DNA of 24,415 nucleotides from Pelotomaculum sp. GTDB lineage: Bacteria; Bacillota; Desulfotomaculia; Desulfotomaculales; Pelotomaculaceae. Position 1 is the first letter of the stretch, and each line of letters begins with the position of its first letter. The position numbers and the translations under genes were made by a program. This document shows positions 14,824 through 23,143 of this stretch, in pieces. The notes under the pieces are model-generated. The model did no database searches and had not been told where the DNA came from. It saw only the letters and a list, made by a program, of their open reading frames with translations. The DNA lies in NCBI GenBank assembly GCA_003489345.1, contig DNIT01000032.1:20486-44900 (forward strand). The letters run 5' to 3'.

Positions 14824-14871
14824 CCTTGTCTTGAAAGAGACAGTATGAAAGGACAATGATGAGAAGCACAT

Positions 14872-16089
14872 CTACTTTTCAAACCGCAGTGCTTCAATGG
14901 GATCCAATCCCGCAGCCTTCTTGGCGGGATAATAGCCGAAGAAAATTCCGATTGCCGCAGAAAAACCCGCGGAGATTACTATTGCGTACGCCTTGACCGA
15001 CATCGTCATACCGGCCGCCATGGCAATGATTTTAGACCCGGCTACACCCAGGAGAATCCCGATAATCCCCCCCGACAGACACAGCACCAGCGCCTCCACC
15101 AGAAACTGGTTGAGGATATCGCTTTCACTTGCCCCCACCGCCATGCGCAAACCAATCTCCCTGGTTCTTTCCGTGACAGAAACCAGCATGATATTCATGA
15201 TCCCAATACCGCCCACCAGCAGTGATATGGAAGCCACCCCGGCCAGAAAAAGCGTCAATATGGCCGAAGTGCTCTCAACCGTTTCCAGTACGGAAGCCAG
15301 GTTGCGCACGTTAAAATCATCAGAGGCGGTCCCTTCCAAACGGTGCCGCTGCCTTAAAAGGCTTTCTATATTACTCTGGACGGCAGACATGTTTTCCGCC
15401 TTATCGACCTGCACATCGATTAGGCGGACACTCTTTACACCCAATAATTTTATTTGCGCAGTGGTGATTGGAATATAGATAACATCATCCTGATCCTGAC
15501 CGCCCATGGAGGATCCTTTGGAGGCAAGGGTACCTACAACGGTAAAGCTTAATTTATCAATTCTGATTTTTGTACCTATCGGATCTTCTCCAGAGGGGTA
15601 AAGGTTGTCTACCACCGTTTTGCCCAGAACTGCCACCGGTGCGATGTTTGTTACATCATCATCGGTGATAAAGGACCCTGCGCTGATGGTCCAGTCTTTG
15701 ATCGACAGCAATGCGGGAGTGGTTCCGTTGTAAGTAGATGTCCAGGTTTGGTTGTTGTACCCGATGGTGGCGCTCGAACTTAGCTCAGGCGCCACATAGA
15801 GCGCCGAATCTATTTCAGCGATCGCTTCAGTGTCTTCCAGGGTAAGGGTAGCTACACTGCCCCCGGCGCCCCTGACCGGGCCCTGACCGCTTCCGGGATA
15901 AACCATCAACAGATTAGAGCCCATGCTCGAAATTTGATCCTGTACTTGTTTGGTAACGCCCTGGCCCACGGCGATCATAATAATAACAGCCGCAACCCCG
16001 ATAATGATACCGAGCATGGTCAGGGAAGCCCTTAACTTATTTGCTTTGATCCCGTTAGCGGCCACCTCAAAGTTGTTGGCGAGATTCAT
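14872..16089 (-). CDS. MacB-like ABC transporter permease
   Basis: 405 aa. The MacB/FtsX fold is evident: an N-terminal membrane helix (LTMLGIIIGVAAVIIMIAVG, ~residues 27-46), a large extracytoplasmic domain (~50-280), then three membrane helices. These include LFLAGVASISLLVGGIGIMN, LVEALVLCLSGGIIGILLGV and AYAIVISAGFSAAIGIFFGY. The cytoplasmic coupling segment SVTERTREIGLRMAVGAS is typical. The start overlaps the stop of the ATPase gene by four bases (ATGA), so the two are translationally coupled. With the ATPase and the MacA-like adaptor it forms an efflux pump or mechanotransmission system for peptides, antibiotics or lipids; the substrate cannot be read from sequence. It has no fused ATPase domain, unlike E. 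coli MacB. Confidence 0.92.
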   Translation of the reverse strand: MNLANNFEVAANGIKANKLRASLTMLGIIIGVAAVIIMIAVGQGVTKQVQDQISSMGSNLLMVYPGSGQGPVRGAGGSVATLTLEDTEAIAEIDSALYVAPELSSSATIGYNNQTWTSTYNGTTPALLSIKDWTISAGSFITDDDVTNIAPVAVLGKTVVDNLYPSGEDPIGTKIRIDKLSFTVVGTLASKGSSMGGQDQDDVIYIPITTAQIKLLGVKSVRLIDVQVDKAENMSAVQSNIESLLRQRHRLEGTASDDFNVRNLASVLETVESTSAILTLFLAGVASISLLVGGIGIMNIMLVSVTERTREIGLRMAVGASESDILNQFLVEALVLCLSGGIIGILLGVAGSKIIAMAAGMTMSVKAYAIVISAGFSAAIGIFFGYYPAKKAAGLDPIEALRFEK

Positions 16090-16841
16090 AGCCCCGCCTC
16101 CGTTTCTACCGGAAATGCCGCCAGATCCGCAGCCGCATTCCTCTGGTTTAATACCGGAGCGTCGTTGATAATGTGGCCGTCCTTGATTAGAACCAAACGC
16201 CGGCAGTAAAGTGAGATTTCCTGATCATGGGTAACTACCACCACGGTTATACCTTTTTCTTGATTCAGCCTCTGCATAACCCCAATAATCTCTATGCTTG
16301 TTTTGGAATCCAAGGCTCCGGTGGGTTCATCCGCCAGGATCAAAGAAGGGCTGTTTACCAGAGAACGGGCAATGGCGACTCTTTGCTGCTGACCTCCCGA
16401 CATCTGGTTGGGATAGTGGTTAAAATATTTTGCCAGGCCGACCCATCCCAAGGCATCTTTGGCCCTGGCCGCCATTTCTTTTTTATCGACTCCGGCATAG
16501 ATCATGGGCAGCTGGACATTAGCGCCTACGGTCATCCTGCCCAAAAGGTTGAAACCCTGAAACACAAAACCAAGCTTTCTTTTACGGATATCAGCCAGCT
16601 GATTCTTATCTAATTCGGATACATTCTCACTATCGATACAATATGTACCTTCAGTAGGCTTATCCAGGCAGCCCAAAATATTTAACAGCGTGCTCTTGCC
16701 TGATCCGGAGGAACCCATGATCGCAACCATTTCTCCCTGTCTGATGGTTAAATCCATACCCCGCAAAGCGAAGACCTTGTTTTCCCCCATATCATATATT
16801 TTCTTAATGCCTTTTAGCTCAATAGTAGTTTTTTCCGGCAT
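16086..16841 (-). CDS. MacB/LolD-type ABC transporter ATP-binding protein
   Basis: 251 aa. Walker A GSSGSGKST (~45), Q-loop FVFQGFNLL, signature MSGGQQQRVAIARSL, Walker B LILADEPTGALD and switch histidine VVVTHDQEI are all intact. The MacB/LolD subfamily is recognisable by NILGCLDKPTEG and by its coupling to the downstream permease. The ATG follows GGTGG by 6 nt. A short non-conserved C-terminal extension (~20 residues) follows the domain. It powers the permease encoded immediately downstream. Confidence 0.95.
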   Translation of the reverse strand: MPEKTTIELKGIKKIYDMGENKVFALRGMDLTIRQGEMVAIMGSSGSGKSTLLNILGCLDKPTEGTYCIDSENVSELDKNQLADIRKRKLGFVFQGFNLLGRMTVGANVQLPMIYAGVDKKEMAARAKDALGWVGLAKYFNHYPNQMSGGQQQRVAIARSLVNSPSLILADEPTGALDSKTSIEIIGVMQRLNQEKGITVVVVTHDQEISLYCRRLVLIKDGHIINDAPVLNQRNAAADLAAFPVETEAGL

Positions 16842-16947
16842 ACGGCACCACCATTCAATAATAGATTACTCGCACCGCAAGCGGCGTCAACGGAAGATGT
16901 GTTACAGAAGCCAAAACGGTCTTCTGAGCAGTTTGACAGATTGCTGA

Positions 16948-18468
16948 TTAGGGTCCCCCCGGGGGTGGGCCTCCGCCCATCATGCCGCCGCCCTGGTTAC
17001 TCCTGGTACTGCTATTCGTAGAAGTAGCAGTCGAAGTTGAAGTCTGGCTGGAGGAGCCGACTACAACTGTTTCTCCTTCGTTAAGGCCGTTTACAACTTC
17101 ATAGTTGCTTAAGTCCGACATCCCCAGGGCCACCTGCCGCGGTTCCGGTTGACCTGACTGGCCCATCACCAAAATCGTCGATTGCTGCTCCCTGGAACCT
17201 GTTGCAGCGCCGGGAGCCCCATTACTGCCACTGCTGCCGCTAGCGGCACCTGCACCTGTACCGCTGGTTTGTCGATCATTCCGGATTTGACTGTTGCCAT
17301 CGCCTTCCATACTTGCCGGTTGTGCGGCCCCGCTCTTGAGGTAATTGGCAGCATAGGTTACGGCCGCTTTGGATATGATGAGGGTATTTTCTTTCCTTTC
17401 CACAATAATGGTTACGTCTGCAGGCATACCCGCTTTTAACCCCTGCTGGTTATCATCAATTTGGATGATAACGTCGTAAATCTGGACGTTGGACATCGTA
17501 TATGCCTGCGGGGCTACACTGCCGATCTGGCCTGTAAAGGTCGTATCGGGAAAGGAATTGACTGTAAATTCAACCTTTTGGCCAACCTGCGTCTTGCCGA
17601 TGTCTGCTTCATTCACCTGTGCGGTTACCTGCAAAGCCTCCGAAATAATAACCATGAAGCCGCTGGACCCGCTGGTGCTGTTGTTGTTGGCCGTAGCCCG
17701 CTGCCCCACGGCGCCGTTGATCTCACTGACGATGCCGTTAATGGGGCTTGTCATCGCGGCTCCCGTCAAATCAATTCTAGCCGCTTGCAACTGCGCCTGG
17801 CTGCTCGCCAGCTTGGCCTCGGCTGATTTAATATCCTCCGCCTTGCTGCCTGACAGCAGAGCTTTGTAAGCTTCCTGCGCTTTTATTAAATTACCCTCGG
17901 CATTGACATAACTTGCTTGATATGTTTCCAGATCTGTCTGGGCTATTGCTCCCGCCTCAGCCAGTTTCTGATTGCGCTCCAGATTGGATTTGGCCTGGTC
18001 ATACGATGCCTGAGCTATCAGCACACTGGCCTCGGCCTGCCGCAATTCCTCCTGGGTGGAACCCTTTTGCAGCAATTCCAAACTGGCGCTGGACTGATCT
18101 GCGTTTGCTACAGCCTGGGTCACCGACAATTCCAAGTTTTCACTGTCTTGATCGGCCAGAACCTGACCGGGTGTTACATGATCTCCCACCTTGACATAAA
18201 TATTTTTAATGATTTCAGCGTTTTTAAAGGACAGGGAAACCGTGCTTACCGGCTCGACCGTGCCGCTTGCCGAGATGGTGTTGGTTATTGAGCCATTTTT
18301 AACGTTTTCAGTAAGATAACCTCCCACCGCTTTTTTTGCGTTGCCCAGCAAGAAATATCCCGCCAATGCAACAACCACAATGATTAAGACCCCTAAAAGC
18401 TTTTTTCTCTTGTAGAATACAGGAGGCAAACTGAATTTTTTTATTCCATTGCGTGTTGTGTTTTCCAC
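16948..18468 (-). CDS. MacA/HlyD-family membrane fusion (adaptor) protein
   Basis: 506 aa from a GTG start (18466-18468) with GGAGG upstream. An N-terminal membrane anchor (LLGVLIIVVVALAGYFLLGN) is followed by a lipoyl half-motif (GDHVTPGQVLADQDSENLEL) and a long Ala/Gln-rich coiled-coil hairpin (~residues 110-225). The second lipoyl half (LTGAAMTSPINGIVSEING) and beta-barrel domains follow. The last ~110 residues contain a Ser/Gly/Ala-rich insertion and then a Ser/Thr-rich tail ending in Gly/Met/Pro repeats (GGGMMGGGPPPGGP), probably flexible and outside the membrane. It is the first gene of the pump operon. Its promoter region carries six 11-nt repeats, so it is probably controlled by the response regulator at 20215-20898. 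Confidence 0.92.
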   Translation of the reverse strand: MENTTRNGIKKFSLPPVFYKRKKLLGVLIIVVVALAGYFLLGNAKKAVGGYLTENVKNGSITNTISASGTVEPVSTVSLSFKNAEIIKNIYVKVGDHVTPGQVLADQDSENLELSVTQAVANADQSSASLELLQKGSTQEELRQAEASVLIAQASYDQAKSNLERNQKLAEAGAIAQTDLETYQASYVNAEGNLIKAQEAYKALLSGSKAEDIKSAEAKLASSQAQLQAARIDLTGAAMTSPINGIVSEINGAVGQRATANNNSTSGSSGFMVIISEALQVTAQVNEADIGKTQVGQKVEFTVNSFPDTTFTGQIGSVAPQAYTMSNVQIYDVIIQIDDNQQGLKAGMPADVTIIVERKENTLIISKAAVTYAANYLKSGAAQPASMEGDGNSQIRNDRQTSGTGAGAASGSSGSNGAPGAATGSREQQSTILVMGQSGQPEPRQVALGMSDLSNYEVVNGLNEGETVVVGSSSQTSTSTATSTNSSTRSNQGGGMMGGGPPPGGP

Positions 18469-18583
18469 TGCCTTATTCCTCCTTCAGGCATAGTCGTTGT
18501 CCTTACACCATCTCATTGTGATGCCACCCTTTCACGTATTATGTATGTCCAGGCCTGTTCTCTTAAAATGATATGCGCTTTAA

Positions 18584-18649
18584 CTGAATTTCCCCTTAAT
18601 GGTAACTGAGTGTTGATTGAATAATAGCTGAATATATGCTGAAAGGAAA
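18584..18649. promoter_or_regulatory. Six in-phase 11-nt direct repeats upstream of the efflux operon
   Basis: Units start at 18584, 18595, 18606, 18617, 18628 and 18639: CTGAATTTCCC, CTTAATGGTAA, CTGAGTGTTGA, TTGAATAATAG, CTGAATATATG, CTGAAAGGAAA. Consensus YTGAAT-N5. The period of 11 nt equals one DNA helical turn, as for OmpR/PhoB-family tandem sites. On the minus strand the ladder ends ~15 bp before a TATCAT-like -10, consistent with activation. The same ladder occurs at 20981-21024. Confidence 0.75.
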
Positions 18650-18651
18650 AA

Positions 18652-18687
18652 CGGCATTCCCACCCGATTGCTCGTGTATGAATGCCG
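18652..18687 (-). terminator. Terminator of the two-component operon
   Basis: CGGCATTC (18652-18659) and GAATGCCG (18680-18687) form a perfect 8-bp stem. On the minus strand it is followed by TTTTTCCTTT, ~20 bp after the kinase stop codon. Its 20-nt loop is larger than usual. Confidence 0.7.
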
Positions 18688-18706
18688 CTTCGTTGGAGCG
18701 TTCCGG

Positions 18707-20218
18707 TTACGCGGGCAGCCAGACATGAAATGTGGCGCCCTCTTCCTCCCCGCTTACAGCGCTAATGGTTCCGCCATGCGCGGTTACAATGGATTTGCTG
18801 ATCGCCAGGCCTAAACCGGCTCCGCCATATTTGCGCGTCCGGGAGGAATCACTGCGGTAAAAGCGATCAAATACGTGGGCGAGATGGAGCGCACTGATCC
18901 CCGGTCCGTTATCTTGAACGGACAACTGCACGCCATTGTCCGTTCTCAACAATGAGATCCGGATATGCCCTTTTTCAGGATCTGTGTGCTGCACCGCGTT
19001 ATGAAACAGATTCAGGATCACCTGTTTTATTTTATCCGTATCAAATCTGCATTTCATGTTTGGTTCGATATCCAAGTCCAGCTTTCTGCTGCCGGCCAGA
19101 ATACGCAGTTGCGGCTCCATCTCCCGGAGAACATTGTCCAGCGCGCCTTCCGTAAGTTCCATGCGCGGCGTGCGGTCGAGTTTGGCCAGGAGAATCAACG
19201 CATGTACCAATTTATTAAGACGTTCCGATTCACTGTGCATGCTTTTTAACGATTTATACAACTGCTCCGGTTGATTGGCCGCGCCGCGGAGCAGCACCTC
19301 CAAGAATCCGTGAATGGAGGTCAGCGGCGTCCGCAACTCATGAGAGGCATCCGCAATAAAACGGCGCATCTGTTCCTGGGTCTCTCTTTCCGCTGCAAAG
19401 GAGGCCTCCAACCGCTTCAGCATGCCGTTAAAGGATTCCGCCAAACGGTCAATTTCCAGCTGCCCCTGCCGGGTGGGAAAACGCCTGGCTAAATTCCCGG
19501 CGTCGATTTGCTCCGCAGTATCCACCATGTTGGATAAAGGGACCAGCGTTCTTTTTAGGAGCGGTAAAAAGCCAAGCAGGCCAAACAACAGGGCAATGAG
19601 GGAAAGCAACAAAAAAATCAGCAACTGACGGACAAGCAGCTCCTTGAGCGGAGCTGTAAAAGTGCTTACTTGAACGACGCCAAGCGCCTGTCCGGGTTTT
19701 GCAAAAACCGGCTGCAAGACCAATAATTGTTCCGAGCCTCCGGCGCCGACAATTTTATAATTCGGCCATGGTCTTTTCTTCCTGACATCCAAATCCTCTT
19801 GCCCGGAGAACTCTTGGTCGACCGGATTTCTCATGATTATTCTCTGCATGACATCCAAATACTCTTGCGCATCCAATTGCGGCGTGCTTCCGCTGTCGGG
19901 ACCGCTGGATAATACGGAATAGTTGCCCTGCAGATCAATAAAGGCCAGGTTTTCCTCAGGGGTCAAGAAACGCGGCAGATGCAAATCGCCATATTCCTGG
20001 CTCGTACCGAGATGCTGCCAGACATCGGGAGAAATAGACAGGATCTGACTCTGCATGCTGGAAGCTTTATTTCTATAAATAACTTCCCGCATAAAAACAT
20101 ATTGCAGCAAACCAATAAGCGCCAGTAGAACAGCAAGGATGAGCAGTGAGCGGGATAATAGTTGAATCCGGAGTGAATTAAAAGCAAAAAAAGAACGTTC
20201 GTTTCCTTCTTGCTTCAT
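18707..20218 (-). CDS. Sensor histidine kinase, OmpR/PhoR-type two-component system
   Basis: 503 aa. First membrane helix ~residues 20-40 (SLLILAVLLALIGLLQYVFM), an extracytoplasmic sensor of ~150 residues, second helix ~195-220 (LIFLLLSLIALLFGLLGFLP). A HAMP linker (PLSNMVDTAEQIDAGNLARRF) and the HisKA box with phospho-accepting His (FIADASHELRTPLTSIHGFL) follow. The ATPase has N, G1 and G2 boxes (NLFHNAVQHT, DNGPGIS, GGAGLGLAIS). It overlaps the response regulator stop by four bases (ATGA). The signal is unknown; a pump-related envelope stress or antimicrobial is a reasonable guess. Confidence 0.94.
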   Translation of the reverse strand: MKQEGNERSFFAFNSLRIQLLSRSLLILAVLLALIGLLQYVFMREVIYRNKASSMQSQILSISPDVWQHLGTSQEYGDLHLPRFLTPEENLAFIDLQGNYSVLSSGPDSGSTPQLDAQEYLDVMQRIIMRNPVDQEFSGQEDLDVRKKRPWPNYKIVGAGGSEQLLVLQPVFAKPGQALGVVQVSTFTAPLKELLVRQLLIFLLLSLIALLFGLLGFLPLLKRTLVPLSNMVDTAEQIDAGNLARRFPTRQGQLEIDRLAESFNGMLKRLEASFAAERETQEQMRRFIADASHELRTPLTSIHGFLEVLLRGAANQPEQLYKSLKSMHSESERLNKLVHALILLAKLDRTPRMELTEGALDNVLREMEPQLRILAGSRKLDLDIEPNMKCRFDTDKIKQVILNLFHNAVQHTDPEKGHIRISLLRTDNGVQLSVQDNGPGISALHLAHVFDRFYRSDSSRTRKYGGAGLGLAISKSIVTAHGGTISAVSGEEEGATFHVWLPA

Positions 20219-20898
20219 GACAGATCGATCCGGTAGCCTGAACCGCGCAGGGTTCGTATTAATTGATGGTCTTTGTCGTTTAATTTCTCCCGTAAGGAGC
20301 GGATATACACCTCAACAATGTTTTCCTCCCCTCCGAAATCATAACCCCATACCTTATCCAAAATCATCGTTTTACTTAAAACCAATCCGTGATTGAGAAC
20401 CAGAAATTTAAGGAGTTGGTATTCCGTTGGAGACAGTTCCAACACCCGGTCCTTCAGGCGGATTTCCTTACGGCGGTCATCAATATGAAAGGACCCGATC
20501 ACTACCTCTCCAAACAGGTTTGGAAATTGATTGCGAATTCGGGCATAGATTCTGGCGAGCAATTCCTCAAAACTGAATGGTTTTACCATGTAATCATCGG
20601 CCCCGAGCGTAAGCCCCTTCACCCGGTCATCCACTTCATCCTTAGCCGTCAGCATAATCACCGCCACGTTCTCCGATTTTTTGATCATCCGGCATACTTC
20701 AAACCCGTCCATGCCGGGCATCATAACGTCGAGTATAACGACATGCGGCTGAAATTGCTTCAGCAAGGTAATGGCTGTAATGCCGTCCTGAGCGGTCTGC
20801 ACTTCAAACCCTTCATTTTGCAGGCCGAGCTCTAAAAATTGCAATATATTCGGTTCATCATCAACCAATAGTATTTTAATTCCCTTCAATTGTTGCAT
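20215..20898 (-). CDS. OmpR-family response regulator
   Basis: 227 aa. The receiver domain has the acidic pair Asp13/14 (LLVDDEPN), phosphorylation site Asp57 (VVILDVMMPGMDG) and switch Lys (MLTAKDE). The C-terminal winged helix runs from about residue 130, with ELSPTEYQLLKFLVLN, the recognition helix region ENIVEVYIRSLREKL and the wing IRTLRGSGYRI. GGTGG lies about 12 nt before the ATG. It is co-transcribed with the kinase. Tandem 11-nt repeats sit in its own promoter and in that of the efflux operon, so it most likely regulates both. Confidence 0.95.
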   Translation of the reverse strand: MQQLKGIKILLVDDEPNILQFLELGLQNEGFEVQTAQDGITAITLLKQFQPHVVILDVMMPGMDGFEVCRMIKKSENVAVIMLTAKDEVDDRVKGLTLGADDYMVKPFSFEELLARIYARIRNQFPNLFGEVVIGSFHIDDRRKEIRLKDRVLELSPTEYQLLKFLVLNHGLVLSKTMILDKVWGYDFGGEENIVEVYIRSLREKLNDKDHQLIRTLRGSGYRIDLS

Positions 20899-20980
20899 AC
20901 CCGCTCTACCACCTTAAAAAAGGGTCAGGCTTGAATTTGTGAATTATTCCTTTATTATATTAATATTATCCATGCCATAC

Positions 20981-21024
20981 CTGAAAACGTACTGAATGAA
21001 AACTGAAAATTAGTTGAATCTTAG
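20981..21024. promoter_or_regulatory. Four in-phase 11-nt direct repeats upstream of the response regulator gene
   Basis: Units at 20981, 20992, 21003 and 21014: CTGAAAACGTA, CTGAATGAAAA, CTGAAAATTAG, TTGAATCTTAG. It has the same consensus, period and orientation as the ladder at 18584-18649. TATAAT-like boxes lie on the minus strand between the ladder and the gene (about 20950-20970). Autoregulation is inferred. Confidence 0.75.
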
Positions 21025-21034
21025 AATATGGGCA

Positions 21035-21068
21035 AAGGGGCTATCGCAATTTTAGGCGATAACCCCTT
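21035..21068 (-). terminator. Hairpin downstream of glnS
   Basis: AAGGGGCTATCGC and GCGATAACCCCTT pair over 13 positions (one G-T wobble) around an 8-nt loop. No T-run follows on either strand. It is probably the end of the glnS transcript, and lies just upstream of the response regulator promoter. Confidence 0.5.
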
Positions 21069-21150
21069 CTATAGATGCATATTACAGAGAAAATGCAAAC
21101 GAAAACAATCCAGGTCTATTTTTACGTGGGCCGCGATCATTTCCGTTCCT

Positions 21151-22848
21151 TCAATCCTGCCTGGCTTTCTGAATTTTAGCCCAGGTATCCTTCAATGAAA
21201 CAATCCGGTTGAAAACCGGTTTTGTTTTTGTTGAATCAACGGTATCCACACAGAAAAAGCCGTTGCGCAGAAACTGGTAGCGGCTGCCGGGCGCCGCTTC
21301 CGACAGGCTCCGTTCAAGCATGCAGGAGGTCAGCCTGGTCAGCGAGTCCGGGTTGACGCAGGCTTTGAAATCCTTTTCTTCATCCGGGTTTTCTTTCAAA
21401 AAGAGATGGTCGTATAAACGCACTTCGGCTGACATGGCATGGCCCGCCGAAACCCAGTGCAGCGTTCCTTTAACCTTGCGGGAGCTGGCCGCGCTGCCGC
21501 TCTTTGTTTCCGGATCGTACGTGCAGTGCACCTCAAGCACCGCACCGGATTTTTCGTCCTTCACCACCGACTCACACCGGATAATGTAAGCATTCTTCAA
21601 ACGCACCTCCTGTCCGGGTGCGAGCCGGAAAAATTTCTTGGGCGGGTTTTCCATAAAATCTTCCTGTTCAATATACAGCTCCCTGGAAAAAGGAAGCTTG
21701 CGCCAGCCCAGGCCTGGATTTTCCGGGTTGTATTCGGCCTCCAGCTCTTCAACCCGCCCCTCCGGATAGTTGTCAATAACCAGCTTCAACGGTTTCAAGA
21801 CCCCCATCACGCGCGGCGCGCTATCGTTTAAATCTTCCCTGATGCAGTGCTCAAGCATGGCGATATCGACCATGCTGTTGCTTTTGGCCACCCCGATCCG
21901 GTCGCAGAAGTCACGTATTGATTCCGGCGTGTAGCCCCTCCTGCGCAGTCCCGATATGGTGGGCATGCGCGGGTCGTCCCAGCCGCTTACAAAGCCCTCT
22001 TCCACCAGCATGCGGAGCTTCCGCTTGCTCATCACCGTGTAGGTGAGGTTCAGCCGGGCGAACTCGAACTGCCGGGGCCTGCTCGGGACGGAGACGTTCT
22101 CGATGAACCAGTCGTAGAGCGGCCGGTGATCCTCGAACTCCAAGGTGCAGATGGAGTGGGTGATCCCCTCGATGGCGTCCTCGTACCCGTGGGCGAAGTC
22201 GTACATGGGGTAGATGCACCACGCATCGCCCGTGCGGTGGTGATGGGCCTTCTTGATGCGGTAGAGCGCGGGGTCGCGCATGACCACGTTGGCGGCGGCC
22301 ATGTCGATCTTGGCCCGCAGCACCCGCGAACCCTCCTCGAACTCGCCCGCGCGCATGCGCCGGAAGAGGTCCAGGTTCTCCTCCGGAGTGCGCTCGCGCC
22401 AAGGGCTGTTCACGCCGGGGGCGGTGAGGGTGCCCCGGTTCTCGCGGATCTGCTCGGCGCTCTGGTCGTCCACGTAGGCCTTGCCCATCTCGATGAGCCG
22501 CTCGGCGCAGGCGTAGATGCGCTCGAAGTAGTCCGAGGCGAAGAAGCGGTTCGCGCCCCAGTCCGCACCGAGCCAGCGGGCGTCCTCCTCGATGCTCTCG
22601 ACGTATTCCACCTCTTCCTTGGACGGGTTGGTGTCGTCGAAGCGCAGGCTGCACACGCCGTTGTAATCGCGGGCGATGCCGAAGTTCAGGCAGATGGACT
22701 TGGCGTGCCCGATGTGCAGATAGCCGTTGGGTTCGGGAGGAAAACGGGTTTGCACGCGGCCGCCGTTCTTGCCAGCCTTGATGTCGGCCTCCACGATGGC
22801 GCGGATGAAGTTGAGCGGGGCTTCGGGCTTCTGGATCACGTCGGTCAT
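21151..22848 (-). CDS. glnS: Glutaminyl-tRNA synthetase (possibly chimeric)
   Basis: 565 aa from the ATG at 22846-22848 (MTDVIQKPEAPLNFIRAIVE), with AGGTG upstream. A longer frame to 22947 lacks a good site and family similarity. The class I signature is RFPPEPNGYLHIGHAKSI and the KMSKS-type loop is YTVMSKRKLRML. The acceptor-binding part has DDTNPSKEE and GWDDPRMPTISGLRRRGYTPESIR. The C-terminal beta-barrel anticodon-binding domains are complete (E. coli GlnRS is 554 aa). It charges tRNA-Gln with glutamine. The first ~280 codons are very GC-rich; the rest has the ordinary composition of the left part of the window. The protein stays continuous across the change. Confidence 0.93.
   Translation of the reverse strand: MTDVIQKPEAPLNFIRAIVEADIKAGKNGGRVQTRFPPEPNGYLHIGHAKSICLNFGIARDYNGVCSLRFDDTNPSKEEVEYVESIEEDARWLGADWGANRFFASDYFERIYACAERLIEMGKAYVDDQSAEQIRENRGTLTAPGVNSPWRERTPEENLDLFRRMRAGEFEEGSRVLRAKIDMAAANVVMRDPALYRIKKAHHHRTGDAWCIYPMYDFAHGYEDAIEGITHSICTLEFEDHRPLYDWFIENVSVPSRPRQFEFARLNLTYTVMSKRKLRMLVEEGFVSGWDDPRMPTISGLRRRGYTPESIRDFCDRIGVAKSNSMVDIAMLEHCIREDLNDSAPRVMGVLKPLKLVIDNYPEGRVEELEAEYNPENPGLGWRKLPFSRELYIEQEDFMENPPKKFFRLAPGQEVRLKNAYIIRCESVVKDEKSGAVLEVHCTYDPETKSGSAASSRKVKGTLHWVSAGHAMSAEVRLYDHLFLKENPDEEKDFKACVNPDSLTRLTSCMLERSLSEAAPGSRYQFLRNGFFCVDTVDSTKTKPVFNRIVSLKDTWAKIQKARQD
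21985..22050. other. Composition junction inside glnS
   Basis: By hand count the 60 bases from 22321 are ~70% GC, while the 60 from 21661 are ~52% GC. Codons to the right are dominated by C/G third positions, and to the left by mixed A/T third positions. The change falls in the most conserved stretch of GlnRS (MSKRKL to GWDDPRMPT), where two homologous genes share the longest identical words. It could be an assembly mis-join or a recombination point. Confidence 0.7.
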
Positions 22849-22973
22849 ATGGGCACCTCGAAAGGGGAAGTCTTGGGAATACGGGCCTCTCGGCCAGGCA
22901 AGCACATACGGCAAAACCACGGGCCGGTCAAAGGGGGCTTGCCGCAACCCCCGCCGGGCGGTAGGTTCCGGCC

Positions 22974-23114
22974 ATGAGTTCCCCGCGCGGCTCCACCCGC
23001 CTTCTGCTTCTGGGCCTGGGGCTGCTCCTGGGCGGCCTGGCCTACGGCGTCTGGGAGTGGCTGCCCCGGCTTTCCCGACTGGCCGAGCGGACCCTGCGGG
23101 CCTGGCTCCCCTGA
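22974..23114 (+). CDS. Small single-helix membrane protein (46 aa)
   Basis: The only supported plus-strand gene. ATG at 22974, TGA at 23112-23114. MSSPRGSTR is followed by a Leu/Gly-rich membrane segment (LLLLGLGLLLGGLAYGVWEW) and a basic amphipathic tail (LPRLSRLAERTLRAWLP). A weak purine-rich GGTAGG lies ~8 nt upstream. It is divergent from glnS and convergent with the thioredoxin reductase gene, in the high-GC part. Function unknown. Its length and high GC mean it could be chance, but the layout (start, one helix, positive tail) looks genuine. Confidence 0.5.
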   Translation: MSSPRGSTRLLLLGLGLLLGGLAYGVWEWLPRLSRLAERTLRAWLP

Positions 23115-23143
23115 CGGATTTGGACGGCTTGCGGGAAACGCGC

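Noticed and set aside
22126..22977. 283-aa plus-strand and 247-aa minus-strand frames in the high-GC part
   Set aside because: They overlap glnS in other frames. Long chance frames are expected at ~70% GC, and the translations are Val/Ala/Arg-rich without domains.
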